A stretch of 64,000 nt of DNA, taken from the NCBI RefSeq assembly GCF_001575205.1, contig NZ_LSRE01000015.1, positions 1 through 64,000 on the forward strand. Direction: 5' to 3'. The translations under genes were made by a program, and so were the position numbers. The stretch is from Tsukamurella pseudospumae (GTDB taxonomy: Bacteria > Actinomycetota > Actinomycetes > Mycobacteriales > Mycobacteriaceae). Below the pieces are notes generated by a model. It made no database searches, was not told where the DNA came from, and was given only the letters and a program-made list of their open reading frames with translations. Numbering within the stretch: position 1 is the first letter of the stretch; each line of letters opens with the position of its first letter. Shown piece by piece: positions 6,954 to 14,977 of the stretch.

Positions 6954-8183
6954 ATGTTGCTTGATCGCACCGATCGTCCCAGGGGTGCCTACCGCACAGC
7001 GCCTGCCGTGGTGAGCACGGCCTTCGCGTTCCTGGTCGTCATGATGGGTACCACCCTGCCCACGCCGCTCTACTCCCTCTACTCCGCGCGGCTCGGGTTC
7101 AGTTCGCTGACGGTGACGGTGCTCTTCGCCGTCTACGCTCTCGGCGTGGTCGCCGCGCTGACCGTCTTCGGTCGCCTGTCCGACGACGTCGGCCGCCGCC
7201 CCGTGCTCCTCCTCGCGGTGCTGTTGGCGATCGTCAGCGCGCTGCTGTTCCTGCTGCCGCCCTCGTTGCCGTTGCTCATCGTGGCGCGTGTGGTGTCGGG
7301 GCTCGGTGCCGGGCTCATGAGCGGCACCGGCACGGCCGCGGTGATCGACCTGTTCGCGCCCGAGAACAAGGGCGCCGCCGGAACGCTCGCGGTCGCGGTC
7401 AACACGGGTGGGCTCGCGGTCGGGACGCTGCTGGCGGGTGTGGTCGCGGACCTCGCGTCGGCCCCGCTCGTCGTGCCTTTCGCGGTGCACCTCGGCCTGT
7501 CTCTGACGGCGTTCGCCGGGCTGTGGGCGTTCTCTCCTCGGGCCGCGGTGGCGGGCCGGGCGCGGCTGCGACCCCGTCCGCTGCGCGTGCCCGCCGAGAT
7601 CCACGGCGCGTTCGTGCGGGCCGTGCTGGCCGCGGGGTCCGCGTTCGCGGTGACCGGCGTGCTCACCGCGGTCTCGGCGATCTTCCTCGCGCGGTTCCTG
7701 GACCTGCCCTCGCACGCTCTCGCCGGCGGTGTCGTGTTCCTCGCGTTCGCCGGGATGGCGATCGGGCAGCTCGTGGCCCGCCGACTCGCACCGCGCACGG
7801 CGCTCGTCGCCGGGTGCGGCGGGCTGGTCGTGGCGGCGGCGCTGCTCGCGACGGCCCTGGCGGCGCAGTCCCTGGCCGCGCTGCTGGCGGCCGCCGCGGT
7901 GCTCGGCGTGTTCGGTGGCCTCTGCATGAACGCCGGCATCGCGACCACCGTCGAGCAGGTGGCCCCCGCACACCGCGCCGAGGTCTCGTCGTCCTTCTTC
8001 GCAGGGCTGTACGTGATGCTCGCGTTCCCGGCCATCGGGGTCGGTGCCCTCTCCGCGGTGCTCGGGCTACGGGCGTCCGGCCTGGTCTTCTGCGCTGTCG
8101 TCGCCCTGCTCGCAGCGTCGGTCGGGCTGATCGAGATGCGGTCGGAGGCTCGGGCCGGGGCGGCCGGATCGCTGCTACGGTGA
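6954..8183 (+). CDS. MFS transporter, drug-efflux type
   Basis: The 409-residue protein has about 12 predicted membrane helices. The MFS loop-2/3 signature GRLSDDVGRRPVLL falls near residues 75-88, and the GLGAGLMSGTGTA segment fits a drug:H+ antiporter of the 12-helix type. Substrate is unknown. The upstream region holds operator-like palindromes, and a tetR gene follows after four bases, the standard arrangement for a ligand-inducible pump. GC-rich coding contrasts with the AT-rich promoter. Confidence 0.85.
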   Translation: MLLDRTDRPRGAYRTAPAVVSTAFAFLVVMMGTTLPTPLYSLYSARLGFSSLTVTVLFAVYALGVVAALTVFGRLSDDVGRRPVLLLAVLLAIVSALLFLLPPSLPLLIVARVVSGLGAGLMSGTGTAAVIDLFAPENKGAAGTLAVAVNTGGLAVGTLLAGVVADLASAPLVVPFAVHLGLSLTAFAGLWAFSPRAAVAGRARLRPRPLRVPAEIHGAFVRAVLAAGSAFAVTGVLTAVSAIFLARFLDLPSHALAGGVVFLAFAGMAIGQLVARRLAPRTALVAGCGGLVVAAALLATALAAQSLAALLAAAAVLGVFGGLCMNAGIATTVEQVAPAHRAEVSSSFFAGLYVMLAFPAIGVGALSAVLGLRASGLVFCAVVALLAASVGLIEMRSEARAGAAGSLLR

Positions 8184-8187
8184 CGCG

Positions 8188-8763
8188 ATGACGCAGACCG
8201 AGCGGCACGTCGGACGGCCGCGCAGTGAGGAGGCGCGCGCCGCCGTGCTGCGGGCCGTCGACGACATGCTCGTCGAACAGGGATACGCCGCCATGACGAT
8301 GAAGGGCATCGCTGAGCGAGCCGGGGTCGGCCGGCAGACGGTCTACCGATGGTGGTCGACCAAGGCCGAGATCCTGCTCGAGGCGAGTGCCACGGACGCC
8401 GCGGGCGAGCTCACCGTCGAATCCGGTTCGACGGTGCGCGGCGAGGTCGAGCACTTCCTCGCGGCGGTCGTCCGGTTCCTCACGGAATCCGATGCGGGCC
8501 TGGCCTATCGGGCGCTGATCGGGGAGGCTCAGCACGACGCGAAGGTCGCCCGGCTGATGGCCGGTGCCGACCCGCTGGGCGACGCCGCGCGCGCCGTCGT
8601 CGCGCGGAATCAGCAGGCCGGGCGGTTGCCTGCCGGGCTGGATCCGTCGGCGGCCGCAGCCGAACTCGTGGGGCCGGTCGTGTTCCGGGTCCTCGTGCAG
8701 GGGGCGTCCGTCGGCCGGACGGAGATCGCCGCGATGGCGGGACGCTTCGTCCGACAGGAATGA
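8188..8763 (+). CDS. TetR/AcrR-family regulator
   Basis: The 191-residue protein has an N-terminal TetR helix-turn-helix (about 14-60; MTMKGIAERAGVGRQTVYRWWSTKAEIL) and a helical ligand/dimerisation domain. It probably represses the MFS gene just upstream through the 6882-6940 palindromes and is released by the pump's substrate. The ATG is four bases after the MFS stop. A TACGGT box (8176-8181) ends six bases before it, so a separate leaderless transcript is also possible. Confidence 0.88.
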   Translation: MTQTERHVGRPRSEEARAAVLRAVDDMLVEQGYAAMTMKGIAERAGVGRQTVYRWWSTKAEILLEASATDAAGELTVESGSTVRGEVEHFLAAVVRFLTESDAGLAYRALIGEAQHDAKVARLMAGADPLGDAARAVVARNQQAGRLPAGLDPSAAAAELVGPVVFRVLVQGASVGRTEIAAMAGRFVRQE

Positions 8764-8811
8764 GTCCACGGCGCGCGCTGTCCACAGGTTTGCGTACATA
8801 ACCTTTTTCCT

Positions 8812-8844
8812 CCACAGGCACCGCTTTCCCGGGCGGTGCCTGTG
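8812..8844 (+). terminator. Terminator after tetR
   Basis: A 12-bp stem (8812-8823 with 8833-8844) with a short loop separates the MFS-tetR unit from yraN. A CTTTTTCC run precedes it. Confidence 0.7.
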
Positions 8845-8868
8845 GTGTCCGCGGCGCATGATCGGCGC

Positions 8869-9237
8869 ATGGGGAACAACGAGGTGGGGCGTGCGGGTGA
8901 GGACGTGGTCTGTCGATTCCTGGCGGACCGCGGCTGGACGGTGCTGGCCCGGAACTGGCGGTACTCGGGTGGAGGGCTGCGCGGCGAACTGGACGTGATC
9001 GCCCGCGCGCCCGATGGCCTGCTCGCGATCGTGGAGGTGAAGACGCGGACGGGGACAGCGTTCGGTACGGGCTTCGACGCGGTGACGCCGCGCAAGGTCG
9101 CGCAGCTGCGCGCCCTGACCTCGCGCTGGCTCGCCGAGACGGAGGGCGCGTTCGCGCAGGTCCGCATCGACGTGGCCGCCGTCTTCACGCCGCCGGGCGG
9201 ACCCGTCACGCTCGAGTACCGGGCCGGGGTCGCGTGA
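8869..9237 (+). CDS. yraN: YraN/UPF0102 family endonuclease-like protein
   Basis: The 122-residue protein has the UPF0102 pattern: GRAGEDVVCRFLADRGW, GELDVIARAPDGLLAIVEVKTR (a PD-(D/E)XK-like core with Glu, Asp and EVK) and a C-terminal RIDVAAV strand. Family members are linked to DNA processing and recombination, but the activity is not well defined. The ATG at 8869 matches the family start; an upstream in-frame GTG would add 11 residues. Its TGA overlaps the next ATG (TGATG), showing coupling to yifB, and the yraN-yifB-dprA order is conserved. Confidence 0.9.
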   Translation: MGNNEVGRAGEDVVCRFLADRGWTVLARNWRYSGGGLRGELDVIARAPDGLLAIVEVKTRTGTAFGTGFDAVTPRKVAQLRALTSRWLAETEGAFAQVRIDVAAVFTPPGGPVTLEYRAGVA

Positions 9238-10757
9238 TGTCGGCGCTGAGCAAGGTGCACACGGTGGCGATCACGGGCGTCGACGGTGCCGTGGTCGAGA
9301 TCGAGGGCTGCATCGGCGCGGGGCTGCCGGCCGTGCACCTCGTGGGCCTGCCCGACACGGTGCTCAAGGAGTCCCGCGACCGGATCCGCGCCGCCGTCGT
9401 CAACATCGGCATCCGGTTCCCGGACACCCGGGTCACGGTGGCCCTCTCGCCGGCCACGCTGCCGAAAGTGGGCTCGGTGTACGACCTTCCGCTGGCGGTC
9501 GCGATCCTGCTCGCCGCGGAGCGCGTGCCCGTCGGCCGGCTCGACGGTGCCGTGCTGCTCGGGGAGCTGGCGCTCGACGGCCGGGTCCGGCCGGTCCGCG
9601 GGGTGCTGCCCGCTGTGCTGGCGGCCAAGGAGTCGGGCTTCTCCCGTGCGGTCGTACCGCTGGCGAATCTGGACGAGGCGGGCCTCGTGGACGGCATCGA
9701 GGTGCTCGGCGCCGCGCACCTCGCGGAGGTCGTCGCGTGGCTCGACGGCTCCGGTGTCCTCGCGGAGCCCGGTCCGCTCGTCGTCGACGACGTGGATCCG
9801 ACGGTGGCAGACCTGGCCGATGTGGTCGCGCAGCCGGAAGCGAAGTTCGCGCTCGAGGTCGCCGCTGCGGGCGCCCACCACATCATGATGACGGGGCCGC
9901 CGGGGATCGGGAAGACGATGCTGGCGTCCCGCCTGCCGGGCATCCTGCCCCCGCTCGGGCGGAGAGAGGCCTTGGAGGTGAGCGCGATCCACTCGATCGC
10001 CGGCGACCTCCCGGCCGATCGGCCGCTGATCACCGTGCCTCCCTTCGTGGCGCCGCATCAGACCTCGACGGTGAGCGCACTCGTCGGTGGCGGCAGCGGC
10101 TTGGCCCGGCCCGGTGCGGTCTCGCTCGCTCACCGTGGCGTGCTGTTCCTCGACGAGTGCGCCGAGATGGGGCCCAAGTCCCTGGAGGCATTGCGGACCC
10201 CCTTGGAGGAGGGGCAGATCCGGCTCGCGCGGCGCGACGGCGTGGTCAAGTACCCGTCCCGGTTCCTGCTGGTGATGGCGGCCAACCCCTGCCCGTGTGC
10301 ACCCGCGCGGGACAACGACTGCACATGCACGGCGACGGTCCGCCGGCGCTACCTGGGCAGGCTGTCCGGACCGCTGCTGGATCGGGTGGATCTGTGGGTG
10401 CGGATGGAACCGCCCACGACCGGCGCTCTCCACGCGGAGGACACTGCGGAGGAGCCCAGCGCGGTGGTGCGCGAGCGAGTGCGCGCGGCGCGGGAGGCTG
10501 CGGCGTCCCGGTGGGCGGCCGAGGGCTGGTTGACCAACTCCGAGGTGCCGGGTGTGGTGCTGCGCCGCCGATTCCGACTGCCCGCGAAGGCGCTGCGCCC
10601 ACTGGAGACCTATCTGCGGCAGGGGAAGGTCACGGCGCGGGGCGCGGACCGCTCGCTGCGGCTGGCGTGGACGCTCGCGGACCTGCAGGGTCTGGACCGG
10701 CCCGGTGAGAGCGAAGTGGGGCTGGCACTGCAGTTCCGGGAGAAGGGGTGGACATGA
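9237..10757 (+). CDS. yifB: YifB-type magnesium-chelatase-like AAA+ ATPase
   Basis: The 506-residue protein has the three-part YifB layout: an N-terminal S5-like domain (KVHTVAITGVDGAVVEIEG start), a ChlI-like AAA+ core (Walker A GPPGIGKTML near residue 222, Walker B VLFLDECAEM) and a C-terminal Mg_chelatase_C domain. A CPCAPARDNDCTCT cysteine cluster lies in the core, as in other YifB/ComM proteins. ComM is a branch-migration helicase in natural transformation, so a recombination role fits its place between yraN and dprA. The start overlaps the yraN stop and its TGA overlaps the dprA ATG. Confidence 0.92.
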   Translation: MSALSKVHTVAITGVDGAVVEIEGCIGAGLPAVHLVGLPDTVLKESRDRIRAAVVNIGIRFPDTRVTVALSPATLPKVGSVYDLPLAVAILLAAERVPVGRLDGAVLLGELALDGRVRPVRGVLPAVLAAKESGFSRAVVPLANLDEAGLVDGIEVLGAAHLAEVVAWLDGSGVLAEPGPLVVDDVDPTVADLADVVAQPEAKFALEVAAAGAHHIMMTGPPGIGKTMLASRLPGILPPLGRREALEVSAIHSIAGDLPADRPLITVPPFVAPHQTSTVSALVGGGSGLARPGAVSLAHRGVLFLDECAEMGPKSLEALRTPLEEGQIRLARRDGVVKYPSRFLLVMAANPCPCAPARDNDCTCTATVRRRYLGRLSGPLLDRVDLWVRMEPPTTGALHAEDTAEEPSAVVRERVRAAREAAASRWAAEGWLTNSEVPGVVLRRRFRLPAKALRPLETYLRQGKVTARGADRSLRLAWTLADLQGLDRPGESEVGLALQFREKGWT

Positions 10758-11902
10758 ACGACGACGGCCGACGCGCATGGGCGTACCTGAGCCGGGTGGC
10801 GGAGCCGCCGTGCGGGCCGCTGGTCGCGCTGATCGATCTCGTGGGTGCCCCGGAGGCCGCGGAGATGGTGCGGCGGCGCGAGTTCCCCGAGGGCTTCGAG
10901 GCGGTCGCCGATGCGACCACGGGCCGCGCTGCTGCTGATCGTGCAGCCGCCGATCTGGAACACGTGGCACACCTCGGCGGCCGGCTGGTGACCCCGGACG
11001 ACGACGAGTGGCCGGAGTACCGCTTCCAGCCGATGGCGGCCCGGATTCCGCCGGAGGCCCCGCACCACGAGGACGAGGTGCGCGAGCTGCGGCCGGTCGC
11101 GCTGTGGGTGATCGGCGAGGGCCGGATCGACGAGCTGCTCGAGCGATCGGTCGCGATGGTGGGCACGCGCGCACCGTCGAGCTACGGGGAGCGGGTCACC
11201 GACGATTTCGCGGGTGACCTGTCGGCGGAGGGGTTCACGATCGTCTCCGGCGGCGCGTACGGGATCGACGGTGCCGCCCACCGTGCCGCGCTCGCGGCGG
11301 AGGGGCGCACGATCGCCTTCGTCGCGGGTGGCCTCGACCGGCCGTATCCGGCGGGCCACGCCGGGTTGTTCCGGCGGATCGCCGAGTCGGGCGTCGTGGT
11401 GTCCGAGTATCCGCCGGGGACGGTGCCCGGCCGGCACCGGTTCCTGAACCGGAACCGGATCGTCGGCACCGCGACCGGGGGAGTCGTGGTGGTGGAGGCG
11501 GGATTCCGGTCGGGGACACGGAACACCGCCACCTGGGCGGGGCGACGGGGCGTCCCGGTCTGCGCGGTCCCCGGACCGGTCACGGCGGCCACCTCGGTCA
11601 CCTGCCACCAGTTGATCCGGGACGGCGCGAGGTTGGTCAGCAGGTCGAGCGAGGTGATCGAGGAGGTCGGCCGGATCGGCGAACTCGCGCTCGAACTCGA
11701 GGTCCCCGAGCGGCCGACGGACGGCCTCGAGGGGCCCGCGCTGCGGGTGCACGACGCGCTGCCCGCGAGGTCGGGACTGCCGGTGTCCGAGATCGCATCC
11801 ATCGCAGGGCTTCCGGCGCGGGCGGTCATGATGCAGCTGGCCGTGCTCGAGACGAAGGGCCTCATCCGCCGCGATGGAGCGCTCTGGCGGCTGGCGAACT
11901 AG
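10754..11902 (+). CDS. dprA: DNA-processing protein DprA
   Basis: The 382-residue protein has the DprA Rossmann-like fold: AMVGTRAPSSYGERV, SGGAYGIDGAAHRAAL, PPGTVPGRHRFLNRNRIVG and VEAGFRSGTRNTATWA. A C-terminal winged-helix-like domain (about 325-382) follows. DprA loads RecA on incoming single-stranded DNA. ATG 10754 overlaps the yifB stop (ATGA) and AGAAGGGG precedes it. The usual SGALNTA motif is SGTRNTA here, a modest deviation. The next gene, a toxin-like nuclease, starts within a few bases. Confidence 0.93.
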   Translation: MNDDGRRAWAYLSRVAEPPCGPLVALIDLVGAPEAAEMVRRREFPEGFEAVADATTGRAAADRAAADLEHVAHLGGRLVTPDDDEWPEYRFQPMAARIPPEAPHHEDEVRELRPVALWVIGEGRIDELLERSVAMVGTRAPSSYGERVTDDFAGDLSAEGFTIVSGGAYGIDGAAHRAALAAEGRTIAFVAGGLDRPYPAGHAGLFRRIAESGVVVSEYPPGTVPGRHRFLNRNRIVGTATGGVVVVEAGFRSGTRNTATWAGRRGVPVCAVPGPVTAATSVTCHQLIRDGARLVSRSSEVIEEVGRIGELALELEVPERPTDGLEGPALRVHDALPARSGLPVSEIASIAGLPARAVMMQLAVLETKGLIRRDGALWRLAN

Positions 11903-11905
11903 GAC

Positions 11906-12538
11906 GTGCCGGACGGGAAGCGTAGGCACGGCGAGGAACGGCGCCGCGGCCACCCTGGCGGCCCTGATGGACATGTTCCGCGAGATGGCCCGCCGTCGGA
12001 CGGTGGTCGTGGCTACTCCTCGGACGTGCGAGAACGATTTCTCGAGTGGACGCTGGACGACGCGATGCGGAGCCGGATCAGGCGGCCGGCAACGACGTAC
12101 GCGGACATTCACGTCCACGTCGAGGTGCTGCAGCGATACAGGCTGTCTCGCAATATCCGGGGCAGGCTCGATGAACGCGTCGGGCGGGCGCTGGACATCG
12201 ATGAGAGGGTGGTCGTCGATCGGCTCCTGCGCGAGGGACGGAACGTGACCGTGCTGGCGCGCTCGAAGAGCGGGAGCCCTACTCCCGACATCGCGGTCGA
12301 CGGTGAACCGTGCGAGATCAAGACCTCCACCAACGCGAATGCGAAAGCGTTCGGACGGCGGGTCGCGGACGTGCGACAGAGGCAGGGGACGGGCCGTGTG
12401 TTCGTGAATGCGATGCGCAGCGGGATCCCGACTGCAGAGCTCGCCGCGGAGATGAAGGCGGTGGTCGAGGTCGGCGACGCGACGTATATTCGGATCATCG
12501 CTCGTGAGGTCGATCAGGAGTACGGGAGGTGGTCCTAG
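11906..12538 (+). CDS. PD-(D/E)XK nuclease-like protein, CDI-toxin-like
   Basis: From about residue 40 the 210-residue product is a plausible globular protein. It contains SPTPDIAVDGEPCEIKTST: Asp128, Glu137 and Lys139 form the PD-x(n)-ExK signature. This resembles PD-(D/E)XK tRNase domains at the C-termini of contact-dependent-inhibition toxins. The next gene overlaps it by one base and is immunity-sized. The start is uncertain: GTG 11906 lacks a ribosome-binding site and GTG 12026 is an alternative. The first 40 residues have poor third-position bias, and another frame codes better there, so the 5' end may be frameshifted or a cut-down fragment of a larger toxin. Toxicity is inferred. Confidence 0.6.
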   Translation: MPDGKRRHGEERRRGHPGGPDGHVPRDGPPSDGGRGYSSDVRERFLEWTLDDAMRSRIRRPATTYADIHVHVEVLQRYRLSRNIRGRLDERVGRALDIDERVVVDRLLREGRNVTVLARSKSGSPTPDIAVDGEPCEIKTSTNANAKAFGRRVADVRQRQGTGRVFVNAMRSGIPTAELAAEMKAVVEVGDATYIRIIAREVDQEYGRWS

Positions 12539-12906
12539 TGCGGTACGACATGGTCCTCACCGGAACCGGCAGCGGCGCGATCCACGGTGATTTCGGGTTG
12601 TTCGCCCGTGCCCTCGCCACGCGCCTTCGAGCTCGATCGCTCTCGATCACGGAGAACGGACGACAAGCCGATATTCGCGTCGGGGACCACGGACGGGTCG
12701 CGCCCGGCATGGTGGCGACTGCTCCTGACGAGTTCGCGGTGCTCATAGAGTCGGATTGGGCCGACGATATGGAGCACAACGCGTTCGGCGATCTGGTCCA
12801 CACCGCCGTCGCGGACGTCCTCCCCGGCGTGCAGGTCGTGCTGCTCAACCCGGCCGACGACGAACCGCTCCGGACGATCGTGCGTCACGGTCCGAGCGCT
12901 GCGTAG
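12538..12906 (+). CDS. Small protein, putative immunity partner of the upstream nuclease
   Basis: The 122-residue protein belongs to no family I recognise. It is acidic, soluble, and has alternating predicted strands and helices, with a conserved-looking EFAVLIESDWADDMEHNAFGDLVHTAVADVLPG core. GTG 12538 overlaps the toxin-like stop (TAGTG), with GGGAGG (12524-12529) eight bases upstream, so translation is coupled. A small acidic protein translationally coupled behind a nuclease domain is the usual layout of toxin-immunity pairs. The role is inferred from context only. Confidence 0.55.
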   Translation: MRYDMVLTGTGSGAIHGDFGLFARALATRLRARSLSITENGRQADIRVGDHGRVAPGMVATAPDEFAVLIESDWADDMEHNAFGDLVHTAVADVLPGVQVVLLNPADDEPLRTIVRHGPSAA

Positions 12907-12920
12907 TTCCGCCACGGCCC

Positions 12921-13460
12921 TCAGTCGCCGTCGACGAGCTTGCCGCTGCGGGCGAGTTCGGGATCGGTGCAGGAGGCGAGGTCGAAACAACAAGGGCGGC
13001 GCTTGCCGTTGCGCATCTTGTCGATCGTCACGTCCACCCGCTTCGAACGAGTCGCGGGGTTACGGGTCGCGCCGATCCACCGCACCCATTCCCATCGGGC
13101 CATCGACGTGATGCCCATCCACACGTCCGAGGTATCCGGTGCGGCGTCGAGCGCCGCGCGCAGGTCGTCCGGGACCTCGGGCTCGGGCCAGTCCTCGGAG
13201 GGGGTCACCTCGAGGGCGACGGTGTCGCCGGGCACGGCCGTCGCACCGTCGATCCCGTCGAGATCGAGCCAGTGCCCCTTCCTCCCGTCGGGCTCGACGA
13301 CGTCGGCGAAAGCGGCGCCGTCGACGGATCCGACCACCGCCACCTGCCCGCGGGAGGGGAGCGCCGCGCTCGCGGCGTCCGGCAGCCGGACGATCGTGCG
13401 ATCACCGATCCGCTCGACGACGGCGGTGCACCGGACGGGGTCGAAGGTCTTCGCGGCCAT
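12921..13460 (-). CDS. YdeI/OmpD-associated family protein with DUF1905 domain
   Basis: The 179-residue protein begins with a DUF1905-like beta-barrel (about 1-85, starting FDPVRCTAVVERIGDRTIVRLP). It ends with a YdeI-type helical region containing WMGITSMARWEWVRWIGATRNPATR and a lysine/arginine-rich DKMRNGKRRPCCF segment. YdeI relatives are described as bacteriocin- or peptide-protection proteins, but the biochemical role is unclear. ATG 13460 is preceded by a GGAG. It runs against the immunity-like gene, ending 15 bases from it. Confidence 0.8.
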   Translation of the reverse strand: MAAKTFDPVRCTAVVERIGDRTIVRLPDAASAALPSRGQVAVVGSVDGAAFADVVEPDGRKGHWLDLDGIDGATAVPGDTVALEVTPSEDWPEPEVPDDLRAALDAAPDTSDVWMGITSMARWEWVRWIGATRNPATRSKRVDVTIDKMRNGKRRPCCFDLASCTDPELARSGKLVDGD

Positions 13461-13599
13461 GGGGATCTCCTCGGGGCGGGTCGGGACGGTCTGCGCTCCA
13501 CAGTAGGAGGGCCCCGGGGCGGGCCGCTTCTCGATTCGTGATCGATGCCGGGTCGGCCGTCTCAGCCGGACGGTGCTGCCGACTCTGTATCGTTCTCCC

Positions 13600-14886
13600 G
13601 TGACCGAGTCCCTGGTGAGCGCATCGCGCGACGAGCGCCCGCAGCGACGGACCCAGATCCTCACCGGATCGGTGGGGCATCTTGTCGAGTACTTCGACTG
13701 GAGCGCGTACTCGTTCCTGGCGATCTACTTCTCGCGGCAGTTCTTCCCCGGCGACGCGGACTCGGTCGTGCCGCTACTGGCGACCTTCGGCGTGTTCGCG
13801 GTCGGTTTCCTCGTGCGGCCCGTGGGTGGCGTGCTGATGGGTCGGCTCGCCGATCGCTACGGGCGGCGACCGGTGCTCGCCGGCGGCGTCGCGCTGATGG
13901 GGCTGGGCAGCCTCCTCATCGGGCTCGCGCCGACCTACCAGCAGGTCGGCCTGCTCGCGCCGGTCATCCTGACGGTGGCGCGCCTGATCCAGGGCCTGTC
14001 GACCGGGGGCGAGCTGTCGACGGCAACGGCGTTCCTCGTCGAGTCGGCCCCCGGGGACCGTCGGGGCACGTACGGCAGCATCACGAACGTCAGCTCGAGC
14101 CTGGGCAAGGTCCTCTGCCTGCTCGCGATCACCCTGCTCGTCCGGTCCATCGGTGCCGACGCGATGGCGGACTGGGCGTGGCGGGTGCCCTTCCTCATCG
14201 GCGCGGTGCTCGCCGTCGTCGCGTGGTGGATCCGGCGCAGCGCCGACGAGACGCTCGAACCGGCCCGCGCGCAGTCCGCGGCGAACCCCTACCGGGAGAT
14301 CCTGACCGACCACCGGGGCGCGTTCTGGCGGGCCTTCGTCCTCGCGTCCGCCACCGCTGCGGTGTTCTACACGTGGAGCACCTACGTGCCCACGTGGGCG
14401 ATCCTCACCGCGGGCCTGAACAAGGCCGACGCGGTGACGATCTCGGCGATCGCGTTCGTGCTCTACGGCCTGGTCCAGATCCCGCTGGGCCGGCTGTCCG
14501 ACCGGATCGGGCGCAAGCCGCTGATGTACGCCTTCCTCGTGGCCGGCGCGGTCTGCACGGTCCCGCTGTTCCTCGCGATCAGTGCCGAGCCCGGCGTCGT
14601 CCTCGCGGTGCAGAGTGCGGGGATGGCGATCACGGCGCTGATGATGGCGTGCCTCGGCACGGCGCTCGCGGAGATGTTCCCGGCCCGGGTCCGCGTCCTC
14701 GCCACGGGTGCCGCGTTCGCGCTGGCCACCGCGGTCTTCGGCGGCACGGTCCCCGCGATCGGCACGGCGCTGCACGGCGCGGGCCTCGACCTCGTCTTCC
14801 CGGCGTACCTCGTCGTTCTGCAGCTCGTCGCACTCCCGGTGGTCCGACGATGCCCGGAGACGGCACACGCGCCCCTGCCCGATTGA
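13600..14886 (+). CDS. MFS transporter, metabolite:H+ symporter (MHS) type
   Basis: The 428-residue protein has about 12 membrane helices and the MHS hallmarks: HLVEYFDWSAYSFLAIYFSRQFFP at the first helix, RPVGGVLMGRLADRYGRRP in loop 2/3, and RLIQGLSTGGELSTATAFLVE. Relatives import organic acids or osmolytes with protons; the substrate here is not predictable. GTG 13600 is chosen because TATCGT (13588-13593) ends six bases before it, suggesting a leaderless mRNA. Its stop codon lies inside a perfect 14-bp inverted repeat. Confidence 0.87.
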   Translation: MTESLVSASRDERPQRRTQILTGSVGHLVEYFDWSAYSFLAIYFSRQFFPGDADSVVPLLATFGVFAVGFLVRPVGGVLMGRLADRYGRRPVLAGGVALMGLGSLLIGLAPTYQQVGLLAPVILTVARLIQGLSTGGELSTATAFLVESAPGDRRGTYGSITNVSSSLGKVLCLLAITLLVRSIGADAMADWAWRVPFLIGAVLAVVAWWIRRSADETLEPARAQSAANPYREILTDHRGAFWRAFVLASATAAVFYTWSTYVPTWAILTAGLNKADAVTISAIAFVLYGLVQIPLGRLSDRIGRKPLMYAFLVAGAVCTVPLFLAISAEPGVVLAVQSAGMAITALMMACLGTALAEMFPARVRVLATGAAFALATAVFGGTVPAIGTALHGAGLDLVFPAYLVVLQLVALPVVRRCPETAHAPLPD

Positions 14887-14940
14887 ACACCGTTACGGAG
14901 GGAGAAACCGCAGGTCGGATTCTCCATAACGGTGTTCAAT
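14882..14940. terminator. Nested inverted repeat between the MHS transporter and xerC
   Basis: ATTGAACACCGTTA (14882-14895) is perfectly repeated in inverse at 14927-14940. An inner stem GGAGAA (14901-14906) pairs with TTCTCC (14920-14925). The outer arm includes the transporter stop codon. It is probably a terminator, but the AT-containing perfect arms would also suit an operator or a small mobile palindrome. Confidence 0.6.
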
Positions 14941-14977
14941 CCGGGTGTGGGGGCGGAGTCGCCCTAGGCTGGGACTC

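Noticed and set aside
12026-12538. Firmly choosing GTG 12026 as the toxin-like start
   Set aside because: It lies where coding bias begins but has no ribosome-binding site or clear -10 box, so the longer frame is kept with the start marked uncertain.
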